Shown here: piece after piece, positions 28,057 through 36,693 of the stretch
Layout: every line of letters begins with the position of its first letter
Numbering within the stretch: position 1 is the first letter of the stretch
NCBI GenBank assembly: GCA_011390565.1
Contig: JAABSC010000003.1
Location: forward strand, 1 to 64,000
Direction: 5' to 3'
DNA length: 64,000 nt
Source: Thioalkalivibrio paradoxus
GTDB taxonomy: Bacteria > Pseudomonadota > Gammaproteobacteria > Ectothiorhodospirales > Ectothiorhodospiraceae
The notes under the pieces: model-generated
Told to the model about the DNA's origin: nothing
Seen by the model: the letters and a program-made list of their open reading frames with translations, nothing else
Database searches by the model: none
Position numbers and translations under genes: made by a program

Positions 28057-29102
28057 TGCGCTTTCCGACGCGGACCTCGCCCCACCTCGTTCCCGGCCAC
28101 AGCGTCGGCGGCGTCATGCGCCAGGTTCTCTATGCGCTGATACCCGGCACGCTGGCGATGGTGTGGTTCTTCGGCTGGGGCGTGCTCGTGAACGTAACGC
28201 TCGCGATTCTGTTCGCGGCAGGGTTCGAAGCGCTGATGGTAGCCCTGCGGCGGCGGCCCGTCCTGGACACGCTCAGCGACTCCAGCGCCATCCTTGCGGG
28301 CTGGCTGTTCGCATTGGCGATCCCTCCGCTGGCCCCGTTCTGGGTGTTGCTGGTCGGCGTGATGTTCGCCATTGTCGTGGCCAAACACCTGTACGGCGGG
28401 CTGGGCTACAACCCCTTCAACCCCGCGATGGTCGGCTATGTGGTGGTACTGGTCTCGTTCCCACGCGAGATCTCGCTCTGGCCCGCTCCCCAGTCGATTC
28501 TCGACAGCGATTCCCTGAGCCTGCTGCAGACGCTGCAGATTTCACTCTCCGGGCGCCTTCCGGACGGGGTCGAGTGGGACGCGATCACGCGTGCGTCCCC
28601 CCTGGACCTGATGCGCGACGGCCTGGTCGCGGGGCAGACCGTGGATGAGATCACCCGCAATCCGATCTTCGGCTCCTTCTCGGAAACCGGTTGGGAGTGG
28701 ACCGGCAACCTGTTCCTGCTCGGCGGTCTCTGGTTGCTCTACCGGCGGGTGATCAGCTGGCATATCCCGGTTTCGATGCTGCTGACCCTCGCGACCGTGG
28801 CCGGCGTGTTCTGGGTGATCGATCCTGGGCAATTCGCTTCCCCGGCGTTTCATGTGTTCAGCGGAGCCGCGATCATCGGGGCCTTCTTCATTGCCACCGA
28901 CCCGGTCTCGGCCGCGACGACTCCGCTCGGGCGTGTCCTCTACGGGGCCGGCATCGGGCTGCTCACGTACGTGATCCGGACCTGGGGCGGCTATCCGGAT
29001 GGTGTCGCGTTCGCGGTCCTGCTGATGAACATGGTGGCGCCCACGCTGGACCACTACACGCGACCACGGATCTTCGGCCACTCGGACAACCGGCATGGCT
29101 AG
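28056..29102 (+). CDS. rnfD: Electron transport complex subunit RnfD
   Basis: 348 residues, about 10 membrane helices, NqrB homologue. GYNPFNPAMVGYVVVLVSFP and GAFFIATDPVSAATTPLGR are family hallmarks. The covalent-FMN segment reads WDAITRASPLDLM; where most RnfD proteins have Thr at the flavin attachment site, this one has Ser. It overlaps rnfC by one base and rnfG by eight bases. With RnfG it carries electrons through the membrane. Confidence 0.96.
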   Translation: MRFPTRTSPHLVPGHSVGGVMRQVLYALIPGTLAMVWFFGWGVLVNVTLAILFAAGFEALMVALRRRPVLDTLSDSSAILAGWLFALAIPPLAPFWVLLVGVMFAIVVAKHLYGGLGYNPFNPAMVGYVVVLVSFPREISLWPAPQSILDSDSLSLLQTLQISLSGRLPDGVEWDAITRASPLDLMRDGLVAGQTVDEITRNPIFGSFSETGWEWTGNLFLLGGLWLLYRRVISWHIPVSMLLTLATVAGVFWVIDPGQFASPAFHVFSGAAIIGAFFIATDPVSAATTPLGRVLYGAGIGLLTYVIRTWGGYPDGVAFAVLLMNMVAPTLDHYTRPRIFGHSDNRHG

Positions 29103-29859
29103 GGTGCTGGCGCGCGACGTGATCATCACCACCCTGCTGCTGGGACTGTTCGCGGCCGTCGGGACCGGCCTGGTGGCCTCGGTGCACCTGGCCACGAAAG
29201 CGAAGATCGTGGAAAACCAGCTGGCGATGACCCGTGCACGCGTATCCGAGCTGCTCGAGGGGCTGGACTACGGGAACGACCCGGTGACGGATCACACCAC
29301 GGTGGGACACGCCCGCCTCGGTGGGCAGGATCTTCCGGTCTGGTTCGCGCGCCGCGGAGACGACATCACCGGAGTCGTCCTCTCCGCGATCGCGCCCAAC
29401 GGCTACAGCGGCAGCATTCACCTGCTGGTCGGGGTCGACCGTGCCGGCAATGTGCTTGGTGTGCGGGTGACCCGGCATCGGGAAACGCCGGGACTGGGCG
29501 ACGACATCGAAGCCGATCGTTCCGACTGGATCCTGGGTTTCCGGGGACGTTCCCTGGGGAACCCGCCGATCGAACTGTGGCGGGTCCGAAGGGATGGCGG
29601 GATCTTCGATCAGTTCACTGGCGCGACCGTCACGCCGCGCGCGGTTGTTCAGGCTGTCGCCAACGCCCTGGTATATTTTCGTGACCATGCGGATGAGCTG
29701 CTGGCGACCCCGCCGCCGGAGTCCCGCGAGACTGCCGGGATCCAGCCGCTTCCGCCCGTGCAAAGCGAGTTCGTTACTCCGCGGGGCGCCGTTCCCGGAG
29801 CGGTCCCGTCGAACCCGGAAGCGCCGGAGCCCCCCATTGCGGTCGAGGTGGAACCATGA
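29095..29859 (+). CDS. rnfG: Electron transport complex subunit RnfG
   Basis: 254 residues: one N-terminal membrane helix ([20 protein letters not shown]), then a periplasmic FMN-binding domain. [17 protein letters not shown] contains the S/T-G-A-T flavinylation motif with an intact Thr, and [15 protein letters not shown] is the other family signature. The C-terminal about 45 residues are Pro-rich ([12 protein letters not shown]) and longer than usual. Overlaps rnfD and rnfE. Confidence 0.96.
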   Translation: MARVLARDVIITTLLLGLFAAVGTGLVASVHLATKAKIVENQLAMTRARVSELLEGLDYGNDPVTDHTTVGHARLGGQDLPVWFARRGDDITGVVLSAIAPNGYSGSIHLLVGVDRAGNVLGVRVTRHRETPGLGDDIEADRSDWILGFRGRSLGNPPIELWRVRRDGGIFDQFTGATVTPRAVVQAVANALVYFRDHADELLATPPPESRETAGIQPLPPVQSEFVTPRGAVPGAVPSNPEAPEPPIAVEVEP

Positions 29860-30542
29860 ACGAGAGCTATGCCGACATCCTTCGCGAAGGCCTCTGGACC
29901 AACAACCCGGGATTGGTGCAATTGCTCGGACTCTGTCCGCTGCTCGCCATTTCCGGCACCGTCGTCAATGCGCTCGGGCTGGGGCTGGCCACCATCGCCA
30001 CGCTGGTGCTGTCGAATTCGCTGGTGTCGCTGTTGCGGGAGCACGTGCGCCCGGAGATCCGCATTCCGGTCTACGTGCTCATCATCGCCTCGGTGGTCAC
30101 CATGATCGAACTGGTGATGCATGCGTGGTTCCATGGCCTCTATCTCGTGCTGGGCATCTTCATCCCCCTGATCGTGACCAACTGCGCGATCATCGGGCGC
30201 GCCGAGGCGTTCGCTTCCCGCAATACGGTCCCGCGCGCCGCACTGGACGGACTGGCGATGGGAGTGGGGTTCACCGGGGTGCTGGTCGCTATCGGGGCTC
30301 TCCGCGAGGTGGTCGGGCAAGGGAGCCTGTTCGACAACGCCCATCTGCTCTTCGGGGAGTGGGGTCGGGACCTGCGCATCGAACTGTTCCCGCAGGAATA
30401 CGGGTTTCTCCTGGCGCTGTTGCCCCCCGGGGCTTTCATGGCGATGGGTTTGCTGATCGCCATCAAGAACCTCATCGACGCCCGGACCGAACAGCGAAAA
30501 GTGCCCGCTCCGATCGCCGAACCTCAGCCCGCTTCGTCCTGA
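29856..30542 (+). CDS. rnfE: Electron transport complex subunit RnfE
   Basis: 228 residues, six helices, paralogue of RnfA. Motifs [20 protein letters not shown] and [20 protein letters not shown] supply the Cys pair for the Fe-S centre shared with RnfA. ATGA overlap with rnfG. Last Rnf subunit; nth, which directly follows rnfE in many enterobacteria and pseudomonads, is here displaced by one small gene. Confidence 0.96.
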   Translation: MNESYADILREGLWTNNPGLVQLLGLCPLLAISGTVVNALGLGLATIATLVLSNSLVSLLREHVRPEIRIPVYVLIIASVVTMIELVMHAWFHGLYLVLGIFIPLIVTNCAIIGRAEAFASRNTVPRAALDGLAMGVGFTGVLVAIGALREVVGQGSLFDNAHLLFGEWGRDLRIELFPQEYGFLLALLPPGAFMAMGLLIAIKNLIDARTEQRKVPAPIAEPQPASS

Positions 30543-30681
30543 TCCCGCGCCCTGTGTCCCGGGGCTTCCCAACGGACCATGGGGTCATGGCTGCGGATCC
30601 GGCCGTGCGGCCTTAAGATAAGGATCTTTCGATATTCCGATGCGGCTGCGTCCGCACCGATTCCAAGCACAGGAGACAGGC

Positions 30682-31119
30682 ATGGCCGGACACTTCCCTT
30701 TTGCCGGAAAACGTGGGACACGCTATGGGTTGGCGCCACGCGGAACCCTTTCTGCATTCTTTGAAAACAATGGCTTCAACAATGAAATGCAGGAAAAATA
30801 TTACGAATGGTGGTACGCGTTTGCGAAGGACTTCGTGACCGGAGATCCCGATCTCTCCGCGACCATGGGCGTGCGCTTTCACAGCTATCCCATGGGTACC
30901 CACGCCCGACACTCGTTTCATCTGAACGACAAGTTCTGGCCCGTCGCCATGGATGAGCTCGGATCGTTCGTCGCGAACGTGATCCTTCCGAAGCTCGACA
31001 CCGATGCGATGCACAAGCTGGAAGAGGACCACAAGGCGCTGCTGGATGGACTCCGCGAGGAAGCGAAGAACAATCCCCGTCAGCCGGCGCCGGATGTCGG
31101 TCTTTTCCGGCACGTCTGA
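30682..31119 (+). CDS. Hypothetical protein between rnfE and nth
   Basis: 145 residues from ATG 30682, preceded by AGGAGACAGG. Soluble, no signal peptide, rich in aromatic residues (KYYEWWYAFAKDF, FHSYPMGTHARHSFHLNDKF, several His). The C-terminal third is a charged helix (LEEDHKALLDGLREEAK). I do not recognise a family. Clustered His/Tyr/Trp could mean a metal or cofactor site, but no clear ligand set can be named. The 139-base gap upstream includes TTAAGATAAGG, a locally AT-rich patch that may hold its own promoter, so it need not be co-transcribed with rnf. Confidence 0.7.
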   Translation: MAGHFPFAGKRGTRYGLAPRGTLSAFFENNGFNNEMQEKYYEWWYAFAKDFVTGDPDLSATMGVRFHSYPMGTHARHSFHLNDKFWPVAMDELGSFVANVILPKLDTDAMHKLEEDHKALLDGLREEAKNNPRQPAPDVGLFRHV

Positions 31120-31178
31120 GCCGACCCCCCGTCCCGCGACGCCATAGCGGGCTTCGGGGCACAGGTCCGGGCAACGCG

Positions 31179-31847
31179 ATGAACGCGGCGAAACGTCGAA
31201 TGATCTTCGAGCGTCTGCGGGCACTTGATCCCGCCCCGACGACCGAACTCGAGTACCGTACCCCGTTCGAACTGCTCGTCGCCGTCATCCTGTCCGCGCA
31301 GGCCACCGACGTCGGCGTCAACCGTGCGACGCGCGGCCTGTTCGCGGCAGCCGACACCCCTGAGGCGATCCTCGGCCTCGGGCTCGATGGACTGAAATCC
31401 CGGATCCGCACCATCGGCCTGTTCAACAGCAAGGCGGCCAACATCCTCAAGACCTGCGAGATCCTCGTACGGGAACACGGCAGTCAGGTTCCCAGGGACC
31501 GCTCCGCACTCGAGGCCCTGCCCGGCGTGGGACGCAAGACCGCCAACGTCATCCTGAACACCGCGTTCGGCGAACCCACCATCGCGGTGGACACCCACAT
31601 CTTCCGGGTATCGAACCGCACCGGACTGGCCCCGGGGAAAACCCCCCTCGAGGTGGAGCGCAGGCTCCTGCGCTCCACGCCCGGGGAATTTCGCAAGGAC
31701 GCCCATCACTGGTTGATCCTCCATGGGCGCTATGTCTGCCGTGCGCGCAGCCCCCGTTGCCCCGAATGTCCGATCGCCGATCTCTGCGACTACCGGCACA
31801 AGACATCCAGACCCTCCAGCACGCCGGCGACGAACCATGTTCGGTGA
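31179..31847 (+). CDS. nth: Endonuclease III
   Basis: 222 residues. DNA glycosylase/AP lyase removing oxidised pyrimidines. Helix-hairpin-helix LEALPGVGRKTANVILNTAF with the catalytic Lys, catalytic Asp in AVDTHIFRVSNRTGLA, and the [4Fe-4S] ligands CRARSPRCPECPIADLC (C-x6-C-x2-C-x5-C). A short extra C-terminal tail follows the cluster. Its last 11 bases overlap the DUF1841 gene. Proximity to rnf is conserved in many gammaproteobacteria. Confidence 0.97.
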   Translation: MNAAKRRMIFERLRALDPAPTTELEYRTPFELLVAVILSAQATDVGVNRATRGLFAAADTPEAILGLGLDGLKSRIRTIGLFNSKAANILKTCEILVREHGSQVPRDRSALEALPGVGRKTANVILNTAFGEPTIAVDTHIFRVSNRTGLAPGKTPLEVERRLLRSTPGEFRKDAHHWLILHGRYVCRARSPRCPECPIADLCDYRHKTSRPSSTPATNHVR

Positions 31848-32262
31848 CCGCGACCAACTGCGCGCGCAGTTCATCGACGCCTGGGAAAAGGCACGCACCG
31901 GCCAGGCGCTCGACGGCCTCGAGGCACAGCTGGCAGCCGTGATCACCGAGCATCCGGAATACCACGGCCTCCTCGCTGATCGGGAGCGGGCGCTGACTGC
32001 AGACTTTTCGCCCGAAGGCGGCCAGGGCAATCCTTTCCTGCACATGGCCATGCATCTCAGCCTGCGCGAACAGGCGGCGACCGATCGACCACCCGGCATA
32101 CGGGACCTCCACCGCCGGCTCAGTCTGCGGATGGGGGCACTGGAGGCGGAACACCAGATGCTGGAATGCCTGGGCAGTGCGCTCTGGGAAGCGCAGCGAT
32201 CGGGGCGCATGCCCGACGAGCAGGCCTATCTCGACTGCCTGCGCCGGATCGACCCGGCGTGA
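31837..32262 (+). CDS. DUF1841 family protein
   Basis: 141 residues, all-helical, soluble. FHxMxHLxL-type motif is present as NPFLHMAMHLSLREQAATDR, followed by HHRL-like DLHRRLSLRMGALEAEHQML and ECLGSALWEAQRSGRMPDEQ, which identify DUF1841. Start at ATG 31837 (MFGDRDQLRAQF), overlapping nth by 11 bases. The conserved His/Glu residues suggest metal binding, but no function is established that I know of. Confidence 0.9.
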   Translation: MFGDRDQLRAQFIDAWEKARTGQALDGLEAQLAAVITEHPEYHGLLADRERALTADFSPEGGQGNPFLHMAMHLSLREQAATDRPPGIRDLHRRLSLRMGALEAEHQMLECLGSALWEAQRSGRMPDEQAYLDCLRRIDPA

Positions 32263-32401
32263 CCGCCCCGGCAGAGTCGATAAACGACCTTAGGAAATTC
32301 GCATAGCGCCTTTTTTTAAAAGGATTTTCTGAGGTTCTTCAAGATTCCACGTGAAGACGTCGGCTGCGTCTCCGGCCCGAAGCGGGGGGCCATTGACCGG
32401 G

Positions 32402-32860
32402 TCAGCGGGAAAAGACCTGCTGCCACCAGCGTTTGCGGCTTCCCGTCTGCGGCATGGCATTCTGGAGATTCACCGGCGGATCCAGCGACAGGACCCAACC
32501 CGGTAACACACGCAGGCCCGATGAGCCGCAACTCGACCCGAGGTTGTTCGGATCGAAGATCTTGACGAGGCGCGGCCGCTCCGGGGAGTCGACATAGACC
32601 ACACCGCAATAATCGTGCTCGTGTTCGGCTCGCAGCAACCTGCCGATTTCCGTCAGGAAGTGGTCCAGATGCGCGGCGTCCACCGGAGCCACCGGGGGCG
32701 TTTCTCCGACGGCGTAGACGTACCAGGACGCATCGGCCCGGGCGCGCAGCCGGTCGAAAAGTTCGTCGAGGGCGCTCCAATGCAGGATACCGGTGGAACC
32801 GCCCTCGAACCGCCGGAGAAACTCCGAGCCACTCGTGGATGCGGGCGCCTGCGTCAACAC
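32402..32860 (-). CDS. Conserved hypothetical protein
   Basis: 152 residues if translation begins at GTG 32860; TTG 32857 lies at better distance from AGGAG. Soluble. Distinctive segments: WYVYAVGETPPVAPVDAAHL, EHEHDYCGVVYVDSPERPRL, KIFDPNNLGSSCGSSGLRVL, then a basic aromatic end (RKRWWQQVFSR). I recall similar small proteins in gammaproteobacteria, including sulfur oxidisers, but with no assigned function. The two Cys (in DYCGVV and SSCGSS) may be functionally paired. Not obviously in an operon: 56 bases separate it from the DUF255 gene stop upstream. Confidence 0.75.
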   Translation of the reverse strand: MLTQAPASTSGSEFLRRFEGGSTGILHWSALDELFDRLRARADASWYVYAVGETPPVAPVDAAHLDHFLTEIGRLLRAEHEHDYCGVVYVDSPERPRLVKIFDPNNLGSSCGSSGLRVLPGWVLSLDPPVNLQNAMPQTGSRKRWWQQVFSR

Positions 32861-32916
32861 ACACTCCTAAAATCCCAGGGGCCTGACAGTATTGCGCATC
32901 GGGAGGGCAAAGCGCA

Positions 32917-34779
32917 TCAGTCCGCCGCCAGGAACAGGATCAACCCCGCATGTGCAATGGGCGCGGCTTCGATGTTCCGTCCCGGGCGCAGATCGAATTC
33001 CGTGAGGCGCGACGCGATCAACGCACTGGCGTCCCGATACTCCTGGCTCAGGGCGAGCAGCCGTGTGACCGGCGAGAAACGGTGCGTCTCCGGGTGAAAC
33101 CGCACCGCGATCATCCCGGGCAGCGGCAGATCCAGCGAGGCGCGCCAGCCCTGGACATCGGCGAATCGCAGCCACGCGGTTTCGAGGAGGCGAACCACGG
33201 CGGGGTCGAATGCTTCGCCCTGCACCCGAGCCCAGTCGTGCAGGCCCTGCGCGAGATCGGCGATGTCCGCGAGTTCGGCCGCGCCGGCGACGCTCGCGGG
33301 CACACCCAGCAGGAGCGACAGCTCGGCTGGCTGCGAAGCGGTCTCGCGCAGGAGATCCGCCAGCGCGGTACCCGCCCCATGGATGTCCGGTTCCTCCGCC
33401 GCTTCCGCAAACGCCGAGAGCAGCAGCCCATGCAGACCGGTCATCGCCTTCTCGTCTCTCGGCGTTTCCCGCGTCCGGCGCGCATCGAGCAGCAGCGCGC
33501 GCCCCCGGGCCACATGTTCGGTCGCCGCCGCAACGGTCAACCCGTGGCGCTCGGCCAGGGTTTCAATGCCCACTCGCTGTTTGGGGAGGTAGCCAAGCTC
33601 AAATGTCGGCACCCCGACGAGCCCGAAATGGTCACGGACGATTTCGGGTAGGGGATGATCCTCCAGTGCGGTCGTGATCTGGCCCTCGTTCCAGAGATAG
33701 CTCCCGCCCTCCCGGCCCTGCCCGTCCAGCGCGGAAAGCGCCGCGGCATAGCCGGCCTCCGGCGCGAGCGCCATGTCCCTGAGGACGAAACGCAGGGTGT
33801 CCAGGCCGATGACACTCCAGTCGGGGCGATCCAGCAGGCGCCCGGCACGAAGATACAGGCGCGCCAGCTGCGCCTGATCCTCCAGCATCACCTCGAAATG
33901 CGGGGTACCCCAGTCGGGGGTCTCCGAATACCGGAAGAACCCGCCGCCGATCACGTCCCGGAGTCCCGCTCCCGCCATTTCGTCCAGCGTGATCTGCAGG
34001 AACTCCTCGGCCCAACCCGGGGCAATGCCCTGGACATGCCCCAGCAGCAACGCGTCGAGCGCCGGCACGCGCGGGAACTTGGACTGGTCGCCGAACCCGC
34101 CGGCGAGCAGATCCGTCTCGCGCTCCATCGCCTGCCAGAGTGTCGCCGGCAACCGCGAGGCGCGTGTTTCGGACAGCAGCTCCTCGCCCGCGAGCAGACG
34201 CGCCTGCAACTCCAGACGCCCTTCGCGGGCCAGTGCGGTCCACGCCTCCCCTTCGTCGTTCAGGCCGCGTGTGACCCGGTCGAGAAACGCCGCGAAATCA
34301 TCGCGAGGCGCATAGACGAGCCCGGTCAATGCATCGCCGGTGGGCAGGATGACCACGTTCAACGGCCATCCCGCGCTGCCGCGCGTCGCCCGCAGAAACT
34401 CGAGAAGATAGCCGTCCAGCGCGCCGTGCAGATCACGGTCGATCTTCACGGGAATGTAATCGCGGTTCAGGCGCTCGGCGATGCCGGGATCGCTGAAGCT
34501 CTCCTCCTGCATCACGTGGCACCAGTGACAGGCAAAGTAGCCGCTGGACACGAACAGCGGGCGCCCCGTCTGCCGCGCCTCCTCGAGCAGCGACGGATTC
34601 CATTCCCGCCACGCTACCGGGTCATCGGCATGCAAACGCAGATAGGGCGAAACGCTGTTCTCCAGCGCCGAGAGCCCGGATGCGTTCGCCGCCATCCCGG
34701 GAATGGCAAGCAGGCACCACAGGACCAGAAATGCGGCGGTGGTCGCGCGAAAGCAGGCCGGGGGGCGGTCATTGAGCAT
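32917..34779 (-). CDS. DUF255/YyaL-like thioredoxin-fold protein, predicted exported
   Basis: 620 residues. N-terminal signal peptide (TTAAFLVLWCLLAIPGMAAN, cleavage near residue 31), then the DUF255 thioredoxin-like domain with LENSVSPYLRLHADDPVAW and SGYFACHWCHVMQEESFSD (CxxC as CHWC), and an alpha/alpha-toroid domain (about 200-600; GGFGDQSKFPR, GGGFFRYSETPDWGTPHFEVMLEDQ). Homologues (SPATA20, YyaL) are typically cytoplasmic and around 680 residues; the export signal here is less usual. Role unknown, presumably redox or glycan related. Divergent from the MerR-family regulator. Confidence 0.88.
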   Translation of the reverse strand: MLNDRPPACFRATTAAFLVLWCLLAIPGMAANASGLSALENSVSPYLRLHADDPVAWREWNPSLLEEARQTGRPLFVSSGYFACHWCHVMQEESFSDPGIAERLNRDYIPVKIDRDLHGALDGYLLEFLRATRGSAGWPLNVVILPTGDALTGLVYAPRDDFAAFLDRVTRGLNDEGEAWTALAREGRLELQARLLAGEELLSETRASRLPATLWQAMERETDLLAGGFGDQSKFPRVPALDALLLGHVQGIAPGWAEEFLQITLDEMAGAGLRDVIGGGFFRYSETPDWGTPHFEVMLEDQAQLARLYLRAGRLLDRPDWSVIGLDTLRFVLRDMALAPEAGYAAALSALDGQGREGGSYLWNEGQITTALEDHPLPEIVRDHFGLVGVPTFELGYLPKQRVGIETLAERHGLTVAAATEHVARGRALLLDARRTRETPRDEKAMTGLHGLLLSAFAEAAEEPDIHGAGTALADLLRETASQPAELSLLLGVPASVAGAAELADIADLAQGLHDWARVQGEAFDPAVVRLLETAWLRFADVQGWRASLDLPLPGMIAVRFHPETHRFSPVTRLLALSQEYRDASALIASRLTEFDLRPGRNIEAAPIAHAGLILFLAAD

Positions 34780-34908
34780 GGCGGAATCCTCGGGGGGATA
34801 TTCAGAGGATTCCCCCGCGCCGGAAAAATTCCCCGGCTCTGCGCGCAGCGGCGGCGATCGTGCTGAGAGATCCGCGGGCCGTGCGCTTTCGGGTGGCGCT
34901 GGAATTTA

Positions 34909-34925
34909 TGTACAAATGTTGTACA
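34909..34925 (+). promoter_or_regulatory. LitR/CarH-type operator: two TGTACA hexamers at 11-bp step
   Basis: TGTACA at 34909-34914 and again at 34920-34925, start-to-start 11 bp, directly before the regulator gene. CarH/LitR proteins bind tandem 11-bp repeats with a TnTACA core, so autoregulation is likely. A possible -10 (TACAAT, 34922-34927) overlaps the second repeat and would place the transcript start about at the ATG 34934, suggesting a leaderless mRNA. The matching site at 51514-51541 supports a shared regulon. Confidence 0.7.
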
Positions 34926-34933
34926 ATCCTTTC

Positions 34934-35926
34934 ATGTCATTACCACCCGCTTCCGACATTCCGCCGGGCCACGGTCTGTTTCCCATCCGACACGTGTGCG
35001 CGGAGACGGGCATCAACCCCGTCACGCTTCGCGCCTGGGAGCGACGGTACGGTCTGATCCGACCGTTGCGGACGCCGAAGGGGCATCGTCTCTACAGCGC
35101 CCTTGACATCGAGCGCATTCGAAAGATCCTCGCATTCCTGGACGAAGGGGTGGCGGTGTCGCAGGTGGGACGCGTCCTCGAACGCGAACCCCCACCGGAA
35201 ACAGGCCGGGCAGCGGCTCGGGATCCCGGATCCGACACCCCGGCCCTATCGGTGACCGAACCGGCTGGCGGGATTCCCCCCTATGTTCCCGATCCCGTCT
35301 CTGACGCACTGCTCGAGGCATCGCAATCCCTGACTCCGGTGCACCTTGAGCGCACCTATGCGCGCCTGGTGATGCGCCATGGCTGGGAGGGTGTTCATGA
35401 ACAGGCCTTCCTCCATGCCTACTCGGTGCTGCTCGAACAGGCCCGACACGATCCAGCTGCCGAGGCGAGGCTCGCCGTCTTCGCATCCTGGGCCACGTCC
35501 ACCTTTGCGGAGCAGCTTCGTTCAGCGCTTCTGCTCTGTGAAGGGCCGACCTGTCCCGCGCTCATCGAGGGTCACGGACATCGCCGTCTCGCCGGGCAGC
35601 TGTTTCTGCTGGCCACCGCCCGCCAGGGCCTGCGGGTCCTGCCCTTACCCGACCCGATCTCGCCGCCCGCGATGGAGCGGCTCTCGACGCATCTGGACGC
35701 TCCGGCGATCGTGCTGCACGTGCGCACCCCATCCCAGGCCGCAGGCGACTCGGAACGGATACGCTCGCTCCTGATGGCGCCCGGTGTGCCCTGTTTTCTC
35801 GTCGGCGCAGGCGCACGCGCATGGGCGGCGCTGGAGAGTCCGCGCGCGCTCACCACCCTGCCCCTCGCGCCGCTGAAGGCGGCGGATGCACTTACCCGGC
35901 AGGTTCTGGAACGGAATCGAACATGA
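34934..35926 (+). CDS. MerR-family transcriptional regulator, LitR/CarH-like
   Basis: 330 residues. Winged-helix MerR domain at about 14-80 (ETGINPVTLRAWERRYGLIR, PKGHRLYSALDIERIRKILA), then a helical bundle (about 115-190) and an alpha/beta domain (about 205-325; GHGHRRLAGQLFLLATARQG, APAIVLHVRTPSQAAGDSER) in the position of the cobalamin domain of LitR/CarH. The CarH W-x9-EH signature is not found, so B12 binding is doubtful; some LitR classes work with another photosensor. Start taken at ATG 34934; ATG 34916 is the alternative. Overlaps the SDR gene, which abuts the photolyase gene: a light-response operon by context. Confidence 0.82.
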   Translation: MSLPPASDIPPGHGLFPIRHVCAETGINPVTLRAWERRYGLIRPLRTPKGHRLYSALDIERIRKILAFLDEGVAVSQVGRVLEREPPPETGRAAARDPGSDTPALSVTEPAGGIPPYVPDPVSDALLEASQSLTPVHLERTYARLVMRHGWEGVHEQAFLHAYSVLLEQARHDPAAEARLAVFASWATSTFAEQLRSALLLCEGPTCPALIEGHGHRRLAGQLFLLATARQGLRVLPLPDPISPPAMERLSTHLDAPAIVLHVRTPSQAAGDSERIRSLLMAPGVPCFLVGAGARAWAALESPRALTTLPLAPLKAADALTRQVLERNRT

Positions 35927-36693
35927 ACCGACACGCTCTCATGATCACGGGAGCGGGAGGCGGTGTAGGCCGCGCGCTGCTGGAAGCCATCGACGCCTCG
36001 ACCTGCCGCGTGGTTCTGGTCGGGCGCGACATGGACCGCCTTAAACGTGCGCAGGCGCAGGCTCCAGACGCTCTGGAAACCCTTGTGATCGAGGCGGACG
36101 TCAGCCACCCCGATGGCGCGCAGGCCGCCGTGGACGAAGCGACAACCCTGCTCGGCGTCGCGCCGGATCAACTGGCTCATTGCGTCGGCACCACGCTCCT
36201 TGCGCCGCTGCACCGCACCACCGACGCGCAGTACAGGGACTGCATCGCCGCAAACCTCGACAGCGCGTTCTTCACGCTGCGTGCCTGGGTCCAGGCACGC
36301 CTGAAAGCGGAAACGACGGCCGGCTCGGCCGTGCTGTTCGCGTCGGTGGTCTCCGAGATCGGAGTCAGCAATCACGAAGCGATCGCCGCGGCCAAGGGCG
36401 CCATTGGCAGCCTGGTACCCGCGGCTGCGGCCACGTACGCCTCGCAGGGCATCCGCGTCAATGGGATCGCACCGGGCCTGACCCGGACCGGGGCCACCGA
36501 AAGGCTCTTCGGCGCCAAGGGTGCCGAGGAACAGATCAACGCCCAGTATCCGCTCGGCCGCTACGGAGCACCCGGGGACCAGGCGCGCGCGGCGGCCTGG
36601 CTGCTTTCCGATGCGGCCAGCTGGATCACGGGACAGATCCTCCCGGTCGATGGGGGCTTCACCGCCGTCCGACCGATGGTGCGCGCACGCTGA
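35923..36693 (+). CDS. SDR-family protein of the photolyase operon, catalytic Tyr replaced
   Basis: 256 residues, Rossmann fold. Cofactor motif LMITGAGGGVGRALLEAIDA near the N-terminus, NNAG-like region altered (AHCVGTTLLAPLHRT), and C-terminal NGIAPGLTRTGATERLFGAK plus the usual end ITGQILPVDGGF. The active-site YxxxK is changed: the segment reads SNHEAIAAAKGAIGSL, with Ile where Tyr is expected, although the Lys is kept. Hence classic dehydrogenase chemistry is doubtful. ATGA overlap with the regulator gene and one-base overlap with the photolyase gene. Confidence 0.88.
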   Translation: MNRHALMITGAGGGVGRALLEAIDASTCRVVLVGRDMDRLKRAQAQAPDALETLVIEADVSHPDGAQAAVDEATTLLGVAPDQLAHCVGTTLLAPLHRTTDAQYRDCIAANLDSAFFTLRAWVQARLKAETTAGSAVLFASVVSEIGVSNHEAIAAAKGAIGSLVPAAAATYASQGIRVNGIAPGLTRTGATERLFGAKGAEEQINAQYPLGRYGAPGDQARAAAWLLSDAASWITGQILPVDGGFTAVRPMVRAR

